Part shown: piece by piece, positions 8,890 to 17,186 of the stretch | Layout: the number at the start of each line of letters is the position of its first letter | Numbering within the stretch: the stretch's first letter is position 1 | Origin: Pseudomonas sp. TH41 | GTDB lineage: Bacteria > Pseudomonadota > Gammaproteobacteria > Pseudomonadales > Pseudomonadaceae | Length of the DNA: 64,000 bases | Assembly: GCF_016650695.1 (NCBI RefSeq) | Contig: NZ_JAEKFH010000008.1 | Location: forward strand, 1 to 64,000 | Reading direction: 5' to 3' | Notes under the pieces: model-generated | The model's database searches: none | The model's input: only the letters and a program-made list of their open reading frames with translations | What the model was told of the DNA's origin: nothing | Program-made: the position numbers and the translations under genes

Positions 8890-9669
8890 TTGCTTATCGA
8901 GTCCCGTCGCCGCGCTTATTTGGCCGCCATGCAGGTGGTCAACTGGCTGCCGCGCACCGAATTGCCCTTTGCCGCGCCCTCGCGCGCCGAGCTGCTGGAG
9001 ATGCCCGAGCCGTTGGTCATCGTCCCGGTTGCACCGGTTCCGGTGGCGGAAGCGCCAGTGGAGCCGGTGATCAAACCGGCCGAACGGGTGAAGATCGAGG
9101 TTCCGCGGCCATCGTTGGCCAGCACGCGCACGAACGCCAAGGTCGAAGAAGAGGAGGCGCCGGTCGCGGTCAAGGCGCCGGTCGTGCCGCCACCGCGTTT
9201 CGCCCTGCAATTGCTGCGCGCCGGCCGCTGCCTGCTGCTGGTGGAGTTACCCACAGGCGAAACGTTCCAGACCCGCGATCCCGCGTATCTGCTGCTCAAG
9301 GACATGCTGCGCGCCGCCGGCCTGCCGGACAGCCCGCAGATCGTCGGCGAGCCGGTGCGTTGGCCGCTATTGGTCCGTGGCACCATGGACCAGGGCCCGG
9401 AAGCTGCTCGCGACTTCGTGCAAGGTTTTCTTTCGGCCCGGCTGGAAGATGCTCCCTGCGTCTGCGTATGGCTGATCGGCCTGCCCGCGGTGCGTTTTGC
9501 CGGAGAGGCGAACGCCGAATCCTTCAACCGTGAACTCCAGGTCGAAGGCCTGGGCTCGGTCTGGGCCCTGCCGGGCCTGGAATTATTAATGGAAGAGCCA
9601 CAGCGTAAAGCTGATGTCTGGCAAGCCATGCGTCGGCTGATGGCGCGCTGGAAAGAATCGAATGAGTGA
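8890..9669 (+). CDS. holD: Probable DNA polymerase III psi subunit
   Basis: 259 residues with a basic N-terminus carrying 'YLAAMQVVNWLPR', a Pro/Val/Ala-rich linker (about 40-100) and a folded C-terminal part. The N-terminal Trp-Leu-Pro-Arg segment resembles the tau/gamma-binding start of E. coli psi ('LQQLGITQWSLRRP'). The gene is followed by rimI with an 8-base overlap, the same holD-rimI pairing as in E. coli. The highly divergent pseudomonad psi was identified at the equivalent P. aeruginosa locus, to my recollection. The TTG at 8890 is preferred to the ATG at 8929 because it keeps the whole N-terminal motif. Psi links the clamp loader to chi and SSB. Automated pipelines often call this protein hypothetical or TonB-like. 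Confidence 0.72.
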   Translation: MLIESRRRAYLAAMQVVNWLPRTELPFAAPSRAELLEMPEPLVIVPVAPVPVAEAPVEPVIKPAERVKIEVPRPSLASTRTNAKVEEEEAPVAVKAPVVPPPRFALQLLRAGRCLLLVELPTGETFQTRDPAYLLLKDMLRAAGLPDSPQIVGEPVRWPLLVRGTMDQGPEAARDFVQGFLSARLEDAPCVCVWLIGLPAVRFAGEANAESFNRELQVEGLGSVWALPGLELLMEEPQRKADVWQAMRRLMARWKESNE

Positions 9670-10114
9670 CGCTGTATCGTTCCGCCCGATGACCGAAGCG
9701 GACCTGGACGCTGTCCTGAAAATTGAATACGCGGCCTACAGCCATCCCTGGACCCGCGGGATTTTTCTCGATGGGCTGGGCAAGTACCAGATCTGGCTGA
9801 TGTTCGAAGGTCAGCAGCAGGTTGGTCACGGTGTGGTGCAGATCATCCTTGATGAAGCACATCTGCTGAACATCACGGTCAAACCGGAAAATCAAGGCCG
9901 TGGGCTGGGTTTGACGCTGCTTGAGCATTTGATGTCCCGTGCATATGACGCTAAGGCACGAGAGTGTTTTCTGGAAGTGCGCGACAGTAACCGTGGTGCG
10001 TTCCGGTTGTATGAGCGGTATGGGTTTAACGAGATTGGCCGGCGTCGGGATTACTACCCGGCGGTTGGCGGGCGTGAAGATGCCGTGGTCATGGCCTGCA
10101 CCCTCGTCGACTGA
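9662..10114 (+). CDS. rimI: Ribosomal protein S18 alanine N-acetyltransferase RimI
   Basis: 150-residue GNAT enzyme that acetylates the N-terminus of S18 using acetyl-CoA. The acetyl-CoA pyrophosphate loop 'NQGRGLGLTLLEHL' is near residue 80, followed by 'ECFLEVRDSNRGAFRLYERYGF', typical of RimI. It overlaps the upstream psi gene and is followed directly by a REP pair. Confidence 0.93.
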   Translation: MSDAVSFRPMTEADLDAVLKIEYAAYSHPWTRGIFLDGLGKYQIWLMFEGQQQVGHGVVQIILDEAHLLNITVKPENQGRGLGLTLLEHLMSRAYDAKARECFLEVRDSNRGAFRLYERYGFNEIGRRRDYYPAVGGREDAVVMACTLVD

Positions 10115-10123
10115 ACACAGATC

Positions 10124-10217
10124 CCTGTAGGAGCTGCCGAAGGCTGCGATCTTTTGATCTTTCTATTTCGCGACAACAAAAGATCAAAAGATCGCAGCCT
10201 TCGGCAGCTCCCACAGG
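10124..10217. repeat. Paired inverted REP (CTGCCGAAGGCTGCGATC family)
   Basis: Facing copies of CCTGTAGGAGCTGCCGAAGG...GATCTTTT, about 30 bases of near-perfect complement on each side, between convergent rimI and the acidic-protein gene. Confidence 0.9.
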
Positions 10218-10239
10218 TGAATTCGGTCTGCCCCCTGGT

Positions 10240-10644
10240 TCAGCGATTGCCATCTATCGGATCGCGCTCTGCCATTTCCGCCTCATCCAGCCCATTGCCA
10301 CCCCCGATGTCGTCTTCATCGACAATGCTTAAATCCCAATCGGCCTGGCCACCTTCACCCGCTTCATGGGCATCCCGGGCGCCGTCTTCGCGGATCAGGT
10401 TTTCCGGGCTCATGTCGTCGTCGGTGGAATCATGGTCATCGGTCGAGTCGCCGGTCATGCCGTCTTTACGCACTCGATTGCGGGCCATCAGTCGTTCGCT
10501 CGCTGTTGCCGGCAGTTCGTCGCCAATTTTAGTGCTGGGTTCTTCCTCGTCGAAATCCAGCTCATGCATCGATCCCATGCGGTCTTCATTGTCATCGATG
10601 GGCTCGGGCTGCACCGCATCGAAAGGACGTCGTGAATCAGTCAT
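10240..10644 (-). CDS. Small, strongly acidic protein of unknown function
   Basis: 134 residues, more than a quarter Asp or Glu, with no hydrophobic core, signal peptide or membrane segment, so probably largely disordered. GAGGAA sits at proper spacing before the ATG, and it is placed between rimI and carbonic anhydrase where I recall a hypothetical gene in P. aeruginosa too. I do not recognise a family and assign no function. The good ribosome site and lack of any better frame support it being real. Confidence 0.65.
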   Translation of the reverse strand: MTDSRRPFDAVQPEPIDDNEDRMGSMHELDFDEEEPSTKIGDELPATASERLMARNRVRKDGMTGDSTDDHDSTDDDMSPENLIREDGARDAHEAGEGGQADWDLSIVDEDDIGGGNGLDEAEMAERDPIDGNR

Positions 10645-10829
10645 GGCAATTCCTCATACTGTGGGCCTTACTTTAGAGTAGACCCACTGGGCTGCTGAGA
10701 ATTCCACCGGCACGGAGCGCCAGCGAACCGTTGGGTGCATCAGGGCATCAAGGGGATCTACATCTCGTGCGTGACCCCGACGGCCGGTTGTCTGTCAAAG
10801 CAACGCATCATTCTCGAGGCTTTCATTGT

Positions 10830-11474
10830 ATGAACGAATTACAAGATCTGATTGATAACAACGAGCGCTGGGCTGACGCGATCACCAAAGAAGATCCTGA
10901 TTTCTTCGCCAAGCTGGCCCGCCAGCAGACGCCGGAATACCTGTGGATCGGTTGCTCTGACGCCCGTGTGCCCGCGAACGAGATTGTCGGCATGCTCCCA
11001 GGCGACTTGTTCGTACACCGCAACGTGGCCAACGTGGTACTGCACACCGACCTCAACTGCCTGTCGGTGATCCAGTACGCGGTGGACGTGCTCAAGGTCA
11101 AACATATCCTCGTCACCGGGCATTACGGCTGCGGTGGTGTGCGCGCTTCGATGCAGGATCGCCAGCTGGGCCTGATCGACGGCTGGCTGCGGTCGATTCG
11201 TGATCTCTATTACGAAAAGCGCGAAGAGCTGGCCGAGTTGCCGACCGAAGAAGAGCGGGTCGACCGCCTCTGCGAACTCAACGTGATCCAGCAGGTGGCC
11301 AACGTCGGCCACACCAGCATTGTGCAAAACGCCTGGCATCGTGGGCAGAAGCTGTCGATCCACGGTTGCATCTATGGCATCAAGGACGGCCGCTGGAAAA
11401 GCCTGAACACGACCATCAGCGGTTTCGAGCAACTGCCGCCGCAATACCGCTTGCGTCCGGTCGAGAAGTTGTAA
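10830..11474 (+). CDS. can: Beta-class carbonic anhydrase
   Basis: Zinc enzyme interconverting CO2 and bicarbonate in the cytoplasm. The 214-residue protein shows the zinc ligands and catalytic dyad in the expected order: Cys42 with Asp44/Arg46 in 'GCSDAR', then His98 and Cys101 in 'GHYGCGG'. The start 'MNELQDLIDNNERW' matches family N-termini; the longer open frame from 10731 has no ribosome site. It stands alone, divergent from the acidic-protein gene and convergent with the secreted-protein gene. Confidence 0.95.
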   Translation: MNELQDLIDNNERWADAITKEDPDFFAKLARQQTPEYLWIGCSDARVPANEIVGMLPGDLFVHRNVANVVLHTDLNCLSVIQYAVDVLKVKHILVTGHYGCGGVRASMQDRQLGLIDGWLRSIRDLYYEKREELAELPTEEERVDRLCELNVIQQVANVGHTSIVQNAWHRGQKLSIHGCIYGIKDGRWKSLNTTISGFEQLPPQYRLRPVEKL

Positions 11475-11537
11475 AGCCTTTCAGCACAGACGCTTTCCCG
11501 CGTCAGCCATCGGCCACGCGGGAAAGTCATGCATCGT

Positions 11538-12710
11538 TTACAGGTGTGGCGCAGGCATTGCGGTCGCGGGGGCCGGGGCCTTGAGCTGTTTGAGTTGGGA
11601 TTTGATCGGTGGCGTTGCGCACTTGGTCACTGCCTGTTCAGGCGTGAGGTTGCGGATCGAGGTGTAAAACAATTCACAGGTCTTTTCTTTCTGGGTCACT
11701 TGCCAGGTCTGGGTGCAGCTTTTCAGCTGAACTTGAGGGTCAGTGCCCGGTTTGCTGCCCATGCCGGCCTGCCAGCACGCGGCGCTCAAATCCTGCCCCA
11801 TGACTTTCAAGCCGGCGGCGTCGGCCTTGGCCTGGGCATCTTCACCGGTGTAGGTCGCGGGGTCAGCGGCGTACCAGATGTAGCTTGGGTGGTTGGAACC
11901 CAGTACCGGCACGTTTACCCCTGTACTTGGACTGATCGTGGCCAGACCCAACACGTTCACGGTCGGACCGTATTGCTGTTTGATCCAGTTACGCACCGGC
12001 GCGCCGAAGGCGACCATCGGTAACGCGGCACCGCTGGCGTTCTGGCTGACGTCCTTGACCATGGAGGTCTGATAGTCCTTGAAGTAGTCGTAGACCCCTT
12101 CCAGATCCTTGCCGGCACTGGATGGCGCGGCAATCGGTGCGATGTCGATGATGGTCTGGTAGCCCGGCGTCTGGTCTGCGGGGATGCCGTTGTCGGTGAG
12201 CAGCGTGGCCCAACGATCGGTGGTGGCAGACCTGAGATAATCTTGTGCCTGGGTCAACGAGTAATCCGGCGGGAAGTGCAGCAGTTCAACGCTTTTGCGG
12301 TTTTCCAGCGCCATGCCCAATGGCAGGAACAGATACCAGCTGTAGGCCCACTTGCCATCGGCATTCAGTTTGCTGGCACCGGTGTAGGCCAGATCTCCGG
12401 CATCGAGTAGCGCTGCCAACGGTTTTTCATAACCCTTGGGCACGCCGCTGATTTCGGCGTAGAGCTGATCGTTATCGGTTTTCACCAGAACCTTCGCTTC
12501 GCTGTAGCCATCGCGTTGCACGCTTTGGGTCAGGTAATGCTCGACGGTCTGTTCCAGCGTCCGGTTGCGAAAACAGATCACGTTGCAGTTGTTGGGGAAG
12601 GCAAACAGGCGCGTGACCCGTTCGGTGTTGCCCAGCTTCAGGTCGACATCGGCGTGGGCGGTGGCGCTCAGGGTGAGGGCGGCAAGGGTGAGTCCTGCAA
12701 GTTTGAACAT
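11538..12710 (-). CDS. Secreted protein of unknown function
   Basis: 390 residues beginning with a clear Sec signal peptide ('MFKLAGLTLAALTLSATAHA', cleavage after residue 20) preceded by AAGGA at good spacing; the longer frame from 12758 is therefore rejected as the start. The mature protein has a Cys pair near its start ('NNCNVICFRN'), two later Cys near the C-terminus ('AACWQ', 'LKSCTQTW') and a Pro/Ala-rich tail. I see no catalytic motif and do not recognise the family. Likely periplasmic, monocistronic. Confidence 0.75.
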   Translation of the reverse strand: MFKLAGLTLAALTLSATAHADVDLKLGNTERVTRLFAFPNNCNVICFRNRTLEQTVEHYLTQSVQRDGYSEAKVLVKTDNDQLYAEISGVPKGYEKPLAALLDAGDLAYTGASKLNADGKWAYSWYLFLPLGMALENRKSVELLHFPPDYSLTQAQDYLRSATTDRWATLLTDNGIPADQTPGYQTIIDIAPIAAPSSAGKDLEGVYDYFKDYQTSMVKDVSQNASGAALPMVAFGAPVRNWIKQQYGPTVNVLGLATISPSTGVNVPVLGSNHPSYIWYAADPATYTGEDAQAKADAAGLKVMGQDLSAACWQAGMGSKPGTDPQVQLKSCTQTWQVTQKEKTCELFYTSIRNLTPEQAVTKCATPPIKSQLKQLKAPAPATAMPAPHL

Positions 12711-12835
12711 GCTCAGATCCTTTTCAGCGATGGGCCCTAGGATAGGGAACAGCGTCATACTGGATCGGCAAGGGTAGTCAGAGAAGTGGTATGAAACAGA
12801 ATAATTGTGATGAGTCGGGAACGCAGGCTGTAGCC

Positions 12836-12855
12836 CGCCGCACTCTTGCGGCGGA
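12836..12855. other. Short GC-rich hairpin
   Basis: CCGCCGCA, a four-base loop and TGCGGCGG form a perfect 8-bp stem just past the end of the 106-residue gene. There is no T-run, so terminator function is only possible. Confidence 0.35.
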
Positions 12856-12874
12856 CCGACTCCTGGTTGTGGCG

Positions 12875-13195
12875 TTACAACAGATGCAGGGCTAAATCAC
12901 TTCCAGCGCGCAAGTATTCCACTTGGGCAACAACAGCGTCTTTAACGATGGCTTCGCCGGTATCGGTAAGTTTGGCTTTCTTGGCATCGATAATTGCCGA
13001 CTGCAGTAACTGCATGGCGACATCCATTGCCTTTTGAAAAGCCGTCACATTGTTATGGTGGCCAAACTCCCGAATGACAGCGTCCATGCGTCTGTCGGCA
13101 TCATCGCGCAGGGCTTTATATTCAACGAATGAAACTCTGCCATCCTGGTAAATTTCATTAATCATTTCTTCCAGCGATTTCGATATTAAAGGCAT
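12875..13195 (-). CDS. Small helical protein of unknown function
   Basis: 106 residues, predicted mostly helical, soluble, with no signal peptide. The opening 'MPLISKSLEEMINEIYQDGRV' is followed by amphipathic helices rich in Ala, Asp and Lys. GGA-type ribosome site a few bases upstream. It sits alone between two minus-strand genes for exported proteins. I do not recognise it; coding character (third-position GC lower than its neighbours) hints at acquired DNA, but this is a visual impression. Confidence 0.55.
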   Translation of the reverse strand: MPLISKSLEEMINEIYQDGRVSFVEYKALRDDADRRMDAVIREFGHHNNVTAFQKAMDVAMQLLQSAIIDAKKAKLTDTGEAIVKDAVVAQVEYLRAGSDLALHLL

Positions 13196-13386
13196 TTACT
13201 TTTCCGTCCTTGGTTAATGCAGTTTACTGAATAGAAGTTGTCTGCTCCGTCGAAGTCTAACGCGGTAATTTATGCATTGAAGATAGGACGTTACCTGGCG
13301 TTGTGTCAGGCAACACCGAACCTGTTTGTAAGACCAATTCAGCTGCAGTCATTCGCCCCTTCGACAAGGGGCGATGCCATCTTCAG

Positions 13387-15087
13387 TCAGCTCGTGAAAT
13401 GCAAGGCATTGGTCAAATCCCCCATTGGCTGTTGGCCACGGGCAATCATCGACTCATCGCGCAGTTTGATTCCGTCGAGTGTCTCCAATTGGAACACCCG
13501 AGTGATCAGCCGCAGGATCGAAGCCGTGTCGTAGACCGTATGGTCCACCGTGCCCTTGCGCGAGAACGGTGAAATGACCAGCGCCGGGATACGCGTCCCC
13601 GGGCCCCAGCGATCGCCTTTGGGCGGAGCAACGTGATCCCACCAGCCGCCGTTTTCATCGACCGTGATCACCACCACCATGTTTTTCCATTGCGGGCTCT
13701 GCTGCAAAACCTTCAGTGCGCGGACGATGTGCCGGTCGCCAGATGCCACGTCGGCGTAGCCCGCGTGCATATTCAAGTTGCCCTGGGGTTTGTAGAACGT
13801 CACCGCTGGCAGCTTGCCGGCTTCGGCATCGGCCAGGAACTTGTTGGTGCTCGACTCATCGCCCAAACCGCCATCGCGCAGGCGCTTGCTGCGTTCAGCC
13901 GGGTTTTCCGGGCCTTGGCGTTTGAAGTAGTTGAACGGTTGATGGTGGTACTGGAAGTTCGGAATTTTCGGAATGGCTCCCGAATCCTTGTATTCATCGA
14001 TCGTGGCTTGCCACGCGCCGCCGTACCAGGCCCAGTCGACGTTTTTCTTCGAGAGCTTGTCGCCGATATGTTCGTGTGTTTGCGGGACAAGCACGCTGGG
14101 CAAGTCGGCTTTGGCGTAGTCCGGGCGCTCGGGATCGCGGATCCAGGTCGGCCAGTAAGGGGGAGCCATGGTGTTCACGGCATAGCCGTCGGGAGTCAGC
14201 AGGCTCGGGCCGAATTGCGGCGGGCCGGTCATGGCGCTGGTGGGTGACTGGGCCAACGGCTTGAGGCGCGTATCGGTCGGATCATCACTCTGCAGTGTGG
14301 CGATCTGCGACTTGGCCGCCGAGTTGGCGGCATCCGGATAAAACGGCACCTGGGCACTGATCAGATATTGATGGTTCAGGTACGAACCGCCGAACGCGCC
14401 CTGGAAAAAGTTATCGCACAGGACGAATTCTTTGGCGACATCCCACAAGCGCAGCGAGTACCGGGTCTGGGCGTAATGGCCGAACGTCAGGGCGCCGGAG
14501 TCGGCCCATGCCACAAAGTGATCGTTCTTGCCGCCGTTGATCTGCATCTGGTTTTGATAGAACACATGCCACAGGTCGCGAGTGACCAGGTTCAGGGGCA
14601 AGTCTTCGCCTTGTGGCCCCTTGAGGGCGAACGGGGCATTGGGCAGATGTTCCTGAAACTGCGTACCGGCGGGATAAATCACGCCATCAAGGGTTTGCGG
14701 GCCGACCTGGTTCACGCCACCCCATACCGGCGGCAGGCCCGACAGCACGCTGCCGTCGCGATCGCGTTGCAGGTATTGCTCGGGTTTGATCGCGGACAGC
14801 GGGTTTTCGATGCCGGGGAAATCGGCAAACAGGTTGTTGAAGCTGCGGTTTTCGCCGTAGATCACCACGACGTTTTTCACCTGTTCGCGCAGGGCTTTAT
14901 CCAGTTCGGTTGGCGTCAGTGCTCGTTCAGCCGGTTTTCCCGGTTCATCACCATGGGGGCCGCAAGCGCTTAAGGTAGCGCCTACACCCAATACCGCAAC
15001 GCCACCGAGGAAACGGCGACGGCTGGTATCGGTGGGTTGATCGTCTTCGGGGGAGGGGATGTCGCTTCCGTCTTTTTCGTCGTTCAT
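13387..15087 (-). CDS. Tat-exported phosphoesterase (AcpA / phospholipase C family)
   Basis: 566 residues with a twin-arginine leader 'TSRRRFLGG' near residues 20-28 followed by a hydrophobic stretch ending in 'LSACG', so it may be a Tat-exported lipoprotein. Alkaline-phosphatase-superfamily signatures of the phospholipase C/acid phosphatase group are visible: 'VVVIYGENRSFNNLF' (metal and substrate Asn/Glu) early in the mature part and 'VVITVDENGGWWDHVAPP' with the later 'ISPFSRKGTVDHT' near the C-terminus. Acts on phosphate esters in the periplasm or outside; the exact substrate cannot be read. The ATG at 15087 follows AGGAG, so it is preferred to the frame from 15135. Confidence 0.85.
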   Translation of the reverse strand: MNDEKDGSDIPSPEDDQPTDTSRRRFLGGVAVLGVGATLSACGPHGDEPGKPAERALTPTELDKALREQVKNVVVIYGENRSFNNLFADFPGIENPLSAIKPEQYLQRDRDGSVLSGLPPVWGGVNQVGPQTLDGVIYPAGTQFQEHLPNAPFALKGPQGEDLPLNLVTRDLWHVFYQNQMQINGGKNDHFVAWADSGALTFGHYAQTRYSLRLWDVAKEFVLCDNFFQGAFGGSYLNHQYLISAQVPFYPDAANSAAKSQIATLQSDDPTDTRLKPLAQSPTSAMTGPPQFGPSLLTPDGYAVNTMAPPYWPTWIRDPERPDYAKADLPSVLVPQTHEHIGDKLSKKNVDWAWYGGAWQATIDEYKDSGAIPKIPNFQYHHQPFNYFKRQGPENPAERSKRLRDGGLGDESSTNKFLADAEAGKLPAVTFYKPQGNLNMHAGYADVASGDRHIVRALKVLQQSPQWKNMVVVITVDENGGWWDHVAPPKGDRWGPGTRIPALVISPFSRKGTVDHTVYDTASILRLITRVFQLETLDGIKLRDESMIARGQQPMGDLTNALHFTS

Positions 15088-15267
15088 TCCGACTCCTGTC
15101 TTGCAAAGTTGTTGCAATATATTTCTGCGGGACACTAGCAGCGCGGTGTGGCGGGGAGGTTACACGAGAGTTTCAATTGGCTGACACTGCGATGGCCGGC
15201 ACGCATCCTGTCACGGTGTGCGACATTTACCATCATCAGGCACTGCTGGACTGGCGCGATACCCACG

Positions 15268-15417
15268 CAAAACGCCCAAGTGCCATGGCGCAGCATGCGA
15301 GGTGTGCGCAATCGTATTGCCCACGGCTACTTCGATATCAATCTTGAAGTGGTGTGGGATACGGTTCAGGCGGCGTTGCCTGAATTTCTGAAGGTGTTAC
15401 CCACCGATCAAACCTGA
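15268..15417 (+). pseudogene. Remnant of a HepT-type HEPN ribonuclease toxin (C-terminal part)
   Basis: The last ~49 codons of a short frame read 'VPWRSMRGVRNRIAHGYF' followed by 'INLEVVWDTVQAALPEFL', which is the C-terminal third of HepT (DUF86) proteins with the RX4H HEPN motif (R-NRIA-H) and following Tyr. The preceding codons do not resemble HepT, and no MntA nucleotidyltransferase antitoxin gene adjoins: the upstream space is taken by the start of the phosphoesterase gene. Best read as a broken leftover of a HepT/MntA module, not a functional gene. Confidence 0.65.
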
Positions 15418-15453
15418 TTGCACCTGCTCCACAGCGGGTGCAATCCACTTCAG

Positions 15454-16872
15454 TTACGGCATCACCGGCGCCGTATACGTCAGCGTCGTCCCCAGCGCCC
15501 ACAGCAGGAACAGCACCAGCGGCGTGTGCACCAGCAGTTGCACGAACGAAAATCCGATCAAGTCCCGCGCCTTCAACCCGAGCACACCGAGCAGCGGCAG
15601 CATGTAAAACGGGTTGATCAGGTTCGGCAGGGCTTCGGCGGCGTTGTAGATTTGTACGGCCCAACCCAGGTGGTACTTGAGGTCGGTGGCCACTTGCATG
15701 ACGTACGGCGCTTCAATGATCCATTTACCGCCGCCGGACGGGATGAAGAAACCAAGGATGGACGAGTACACACCCATCAGCAGCGCATAGGTGTCGTGGG
15801 ACGCGATGCTGACGAAGAAGGTCGAGATGTGGTGCGCCAGGGTTTGAGCGTCAGCGCCTTTGACGGTGGTCATCAGCGCAGCGATCGAGCCGTACAACGG
15901 AAACTGGATCAGCACGCCAGTGGTGGTCGGCACCGCACGGGCCACGGCGTCGAGGAAGCTGCGTGGGCGCCAGTGCAGCAACGCGCCGAGCATCAGGAAC
16001 AGGAAGTTGTAGGTGTTCAGGCCCGAGATGGCACTGATCGCCGGTTTGGTCGAGAACTCATGAAACAGCCAGCCGGCGGCCAGCAACACCAGCAGAATCG
16101 TCAGCAGCGGGCTGTGTTCCAGCCATTCGCCGGGGCGGGTGCGCGGTTGCAGCGGCGGCAGATTGAAACTGGGGTCGATGCCACACGCTTTGGCATCACG
16201 CGCGGTATTCGGGCCGGGGGCGGTAGCGTAGGCAATGATCAGCGAGATGATGATCAGCGCCAGCAACATCACGCCGGACTGCCAGAGAAAAATGGTTTGG
16301 GTGAAGGGAATGACGCCGGTGATCGACAGAATCGACGGCGGCAGACTGGCCGGGTTGGCCTGCAGTTGCGCGGCGGACGACGACAGGCCCAAGGCCCACA
16401 CGGCGCCAAGGCCGAGATACGCGGCCGCACCGGCCGCGCGGTAATCCATTTTCAGATCGGTGCGGCGGGCGAGGGCGCGCACCAGCAAACCGCCGAATAC
16501 CAGCGACAAGCCCCAGTTCAGCAACGACGCGACCATGGAAATCAGCGCCACCCAAGCCACGGCGGAGCGGCCGTTTTTCGGGATGCGCGCCAAGCGATCA
16601 ATCAATTTCACCGCCGGAGGCGAACTGGCGACCACATAGCCACCGATCACCACGAACGCCATCTGCATGGTGAACGGGATCAGGCTCCAGAACCCGTCGC
16701 CGAACGCCATGGCGGCGTCGGTGGGTTTGGCGCCCATGGCCATGGTGGCCACCGCGACGATAATCACCGCCAGTGCGGCAAACACCCAGGAGTCGGGGAA
16801 CCAGCGTTCGGCAAAGCTTGAGCAGCGCAGGGCAAAGCGGGCATAGCGGCTATCTTCGATATCAGCGGCCAC
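15454..16872 (-). CDS. atoE: Short-chain fatty acid transporter AtoE family
   Basis: 472-residue inner-membrane protein with about 11-12 hydrophobic segments. Wording such as 'FAERWFPDSWVFA', 'GDGFWSLIPFTMQMA' and 'SILGFFIPSGGGKWIIEAPYVM' is characteristic of the AtoE short-chain fatty acid uptake family (acetoacetate, butyrate). No ketone-body degradation genes (atoDAB) are adjacent, so the substrate is inferred from family only. Separated from a divergent MFS gene by a REP pair. Confidence 0.88.
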   Translation of the reverse strand: MAADIEDSRYARFALRCSSFAERWFPDSWVFAALAVIIVAVATMAMGAKPTDAAMAFGDGFWSLIPFTMQMAFVVIGGYVVASSPPAVKLIDRLARIPKNGRSAVAWVALISMVASLLNWGLSLVFGGLLVRALARRTDLKMDYRAAGAAAYLGLGAVWALGLSSSAAQLQANPASLPPSILSITGVIPFTQTIFLWQSGVMLLALIIISLIIAYATAPGPNTARDAKACGIDPSFNLPPLQPRTRPGEWLEHSPLLTILLVLLAAGWLFHEFSTKPAISAISGLNTYNFLFLMLGALLHWRPRSFLDAVARAVPTTTGVLIQFPLYGSIAALMTTVKGADAQTLAHHISTFFVSIASHDTYALLMGVYSSILGFFIPSGGGKWIIEAPYVMQVATDLKYHLGWAVQIYNAAEALPNLINPFYMLPLLGVLGLKARDLIGFSFVQLLVHTPLVLFLLWALGTTLTYTAPVMP

Positions 16873-16914
16873 GGGAGTACCTCGAATTCTTATGTTTGTT
16901 GTGGTTTTCAGGGG

Positions 16915-17015
16915 CTGTAGGAGCGAGCTTGCTCGCGATGGACTTCAGAGCGCCGTGTTTAGCCAGAAAACACGCGTCATCGTTAACGACCATCGCGAGC
17001 AAGCTCGCTCCTACA
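16915..17015. repeat. Paired inverted REP (GCGAGC family)
   Basis: Facing CTGTAGGAGCGAGCTTGCTC copies about 55 bases apart in the intergenic space between atoE and the divergent MFS gene. Confidence 0.9.
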
Positions 17016-17186
17016 ATGCATTGGCGGCAAAGGCCCATTTGGACAGCTGCCAACAGTAAAACAATAGGATGCTTTTTGCGGCGCTGTTTTGGGCGTATGG
17101 GACTAAGGTCTAACGGGTTGTCCGTGGACACGTTTGCGTAGACCATGGGCGCCTTGGTTTTTTTGCCGATTCCAGAGTTCTTTTTC

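Noticed and set aside
15418..16821. 467-codon plus-strand frame opposite atoE
   Set aside because: Antisense of a membrane protein gene in high-GC DNA; sequence is His/Arg/Gln-rich and resembles nothing.
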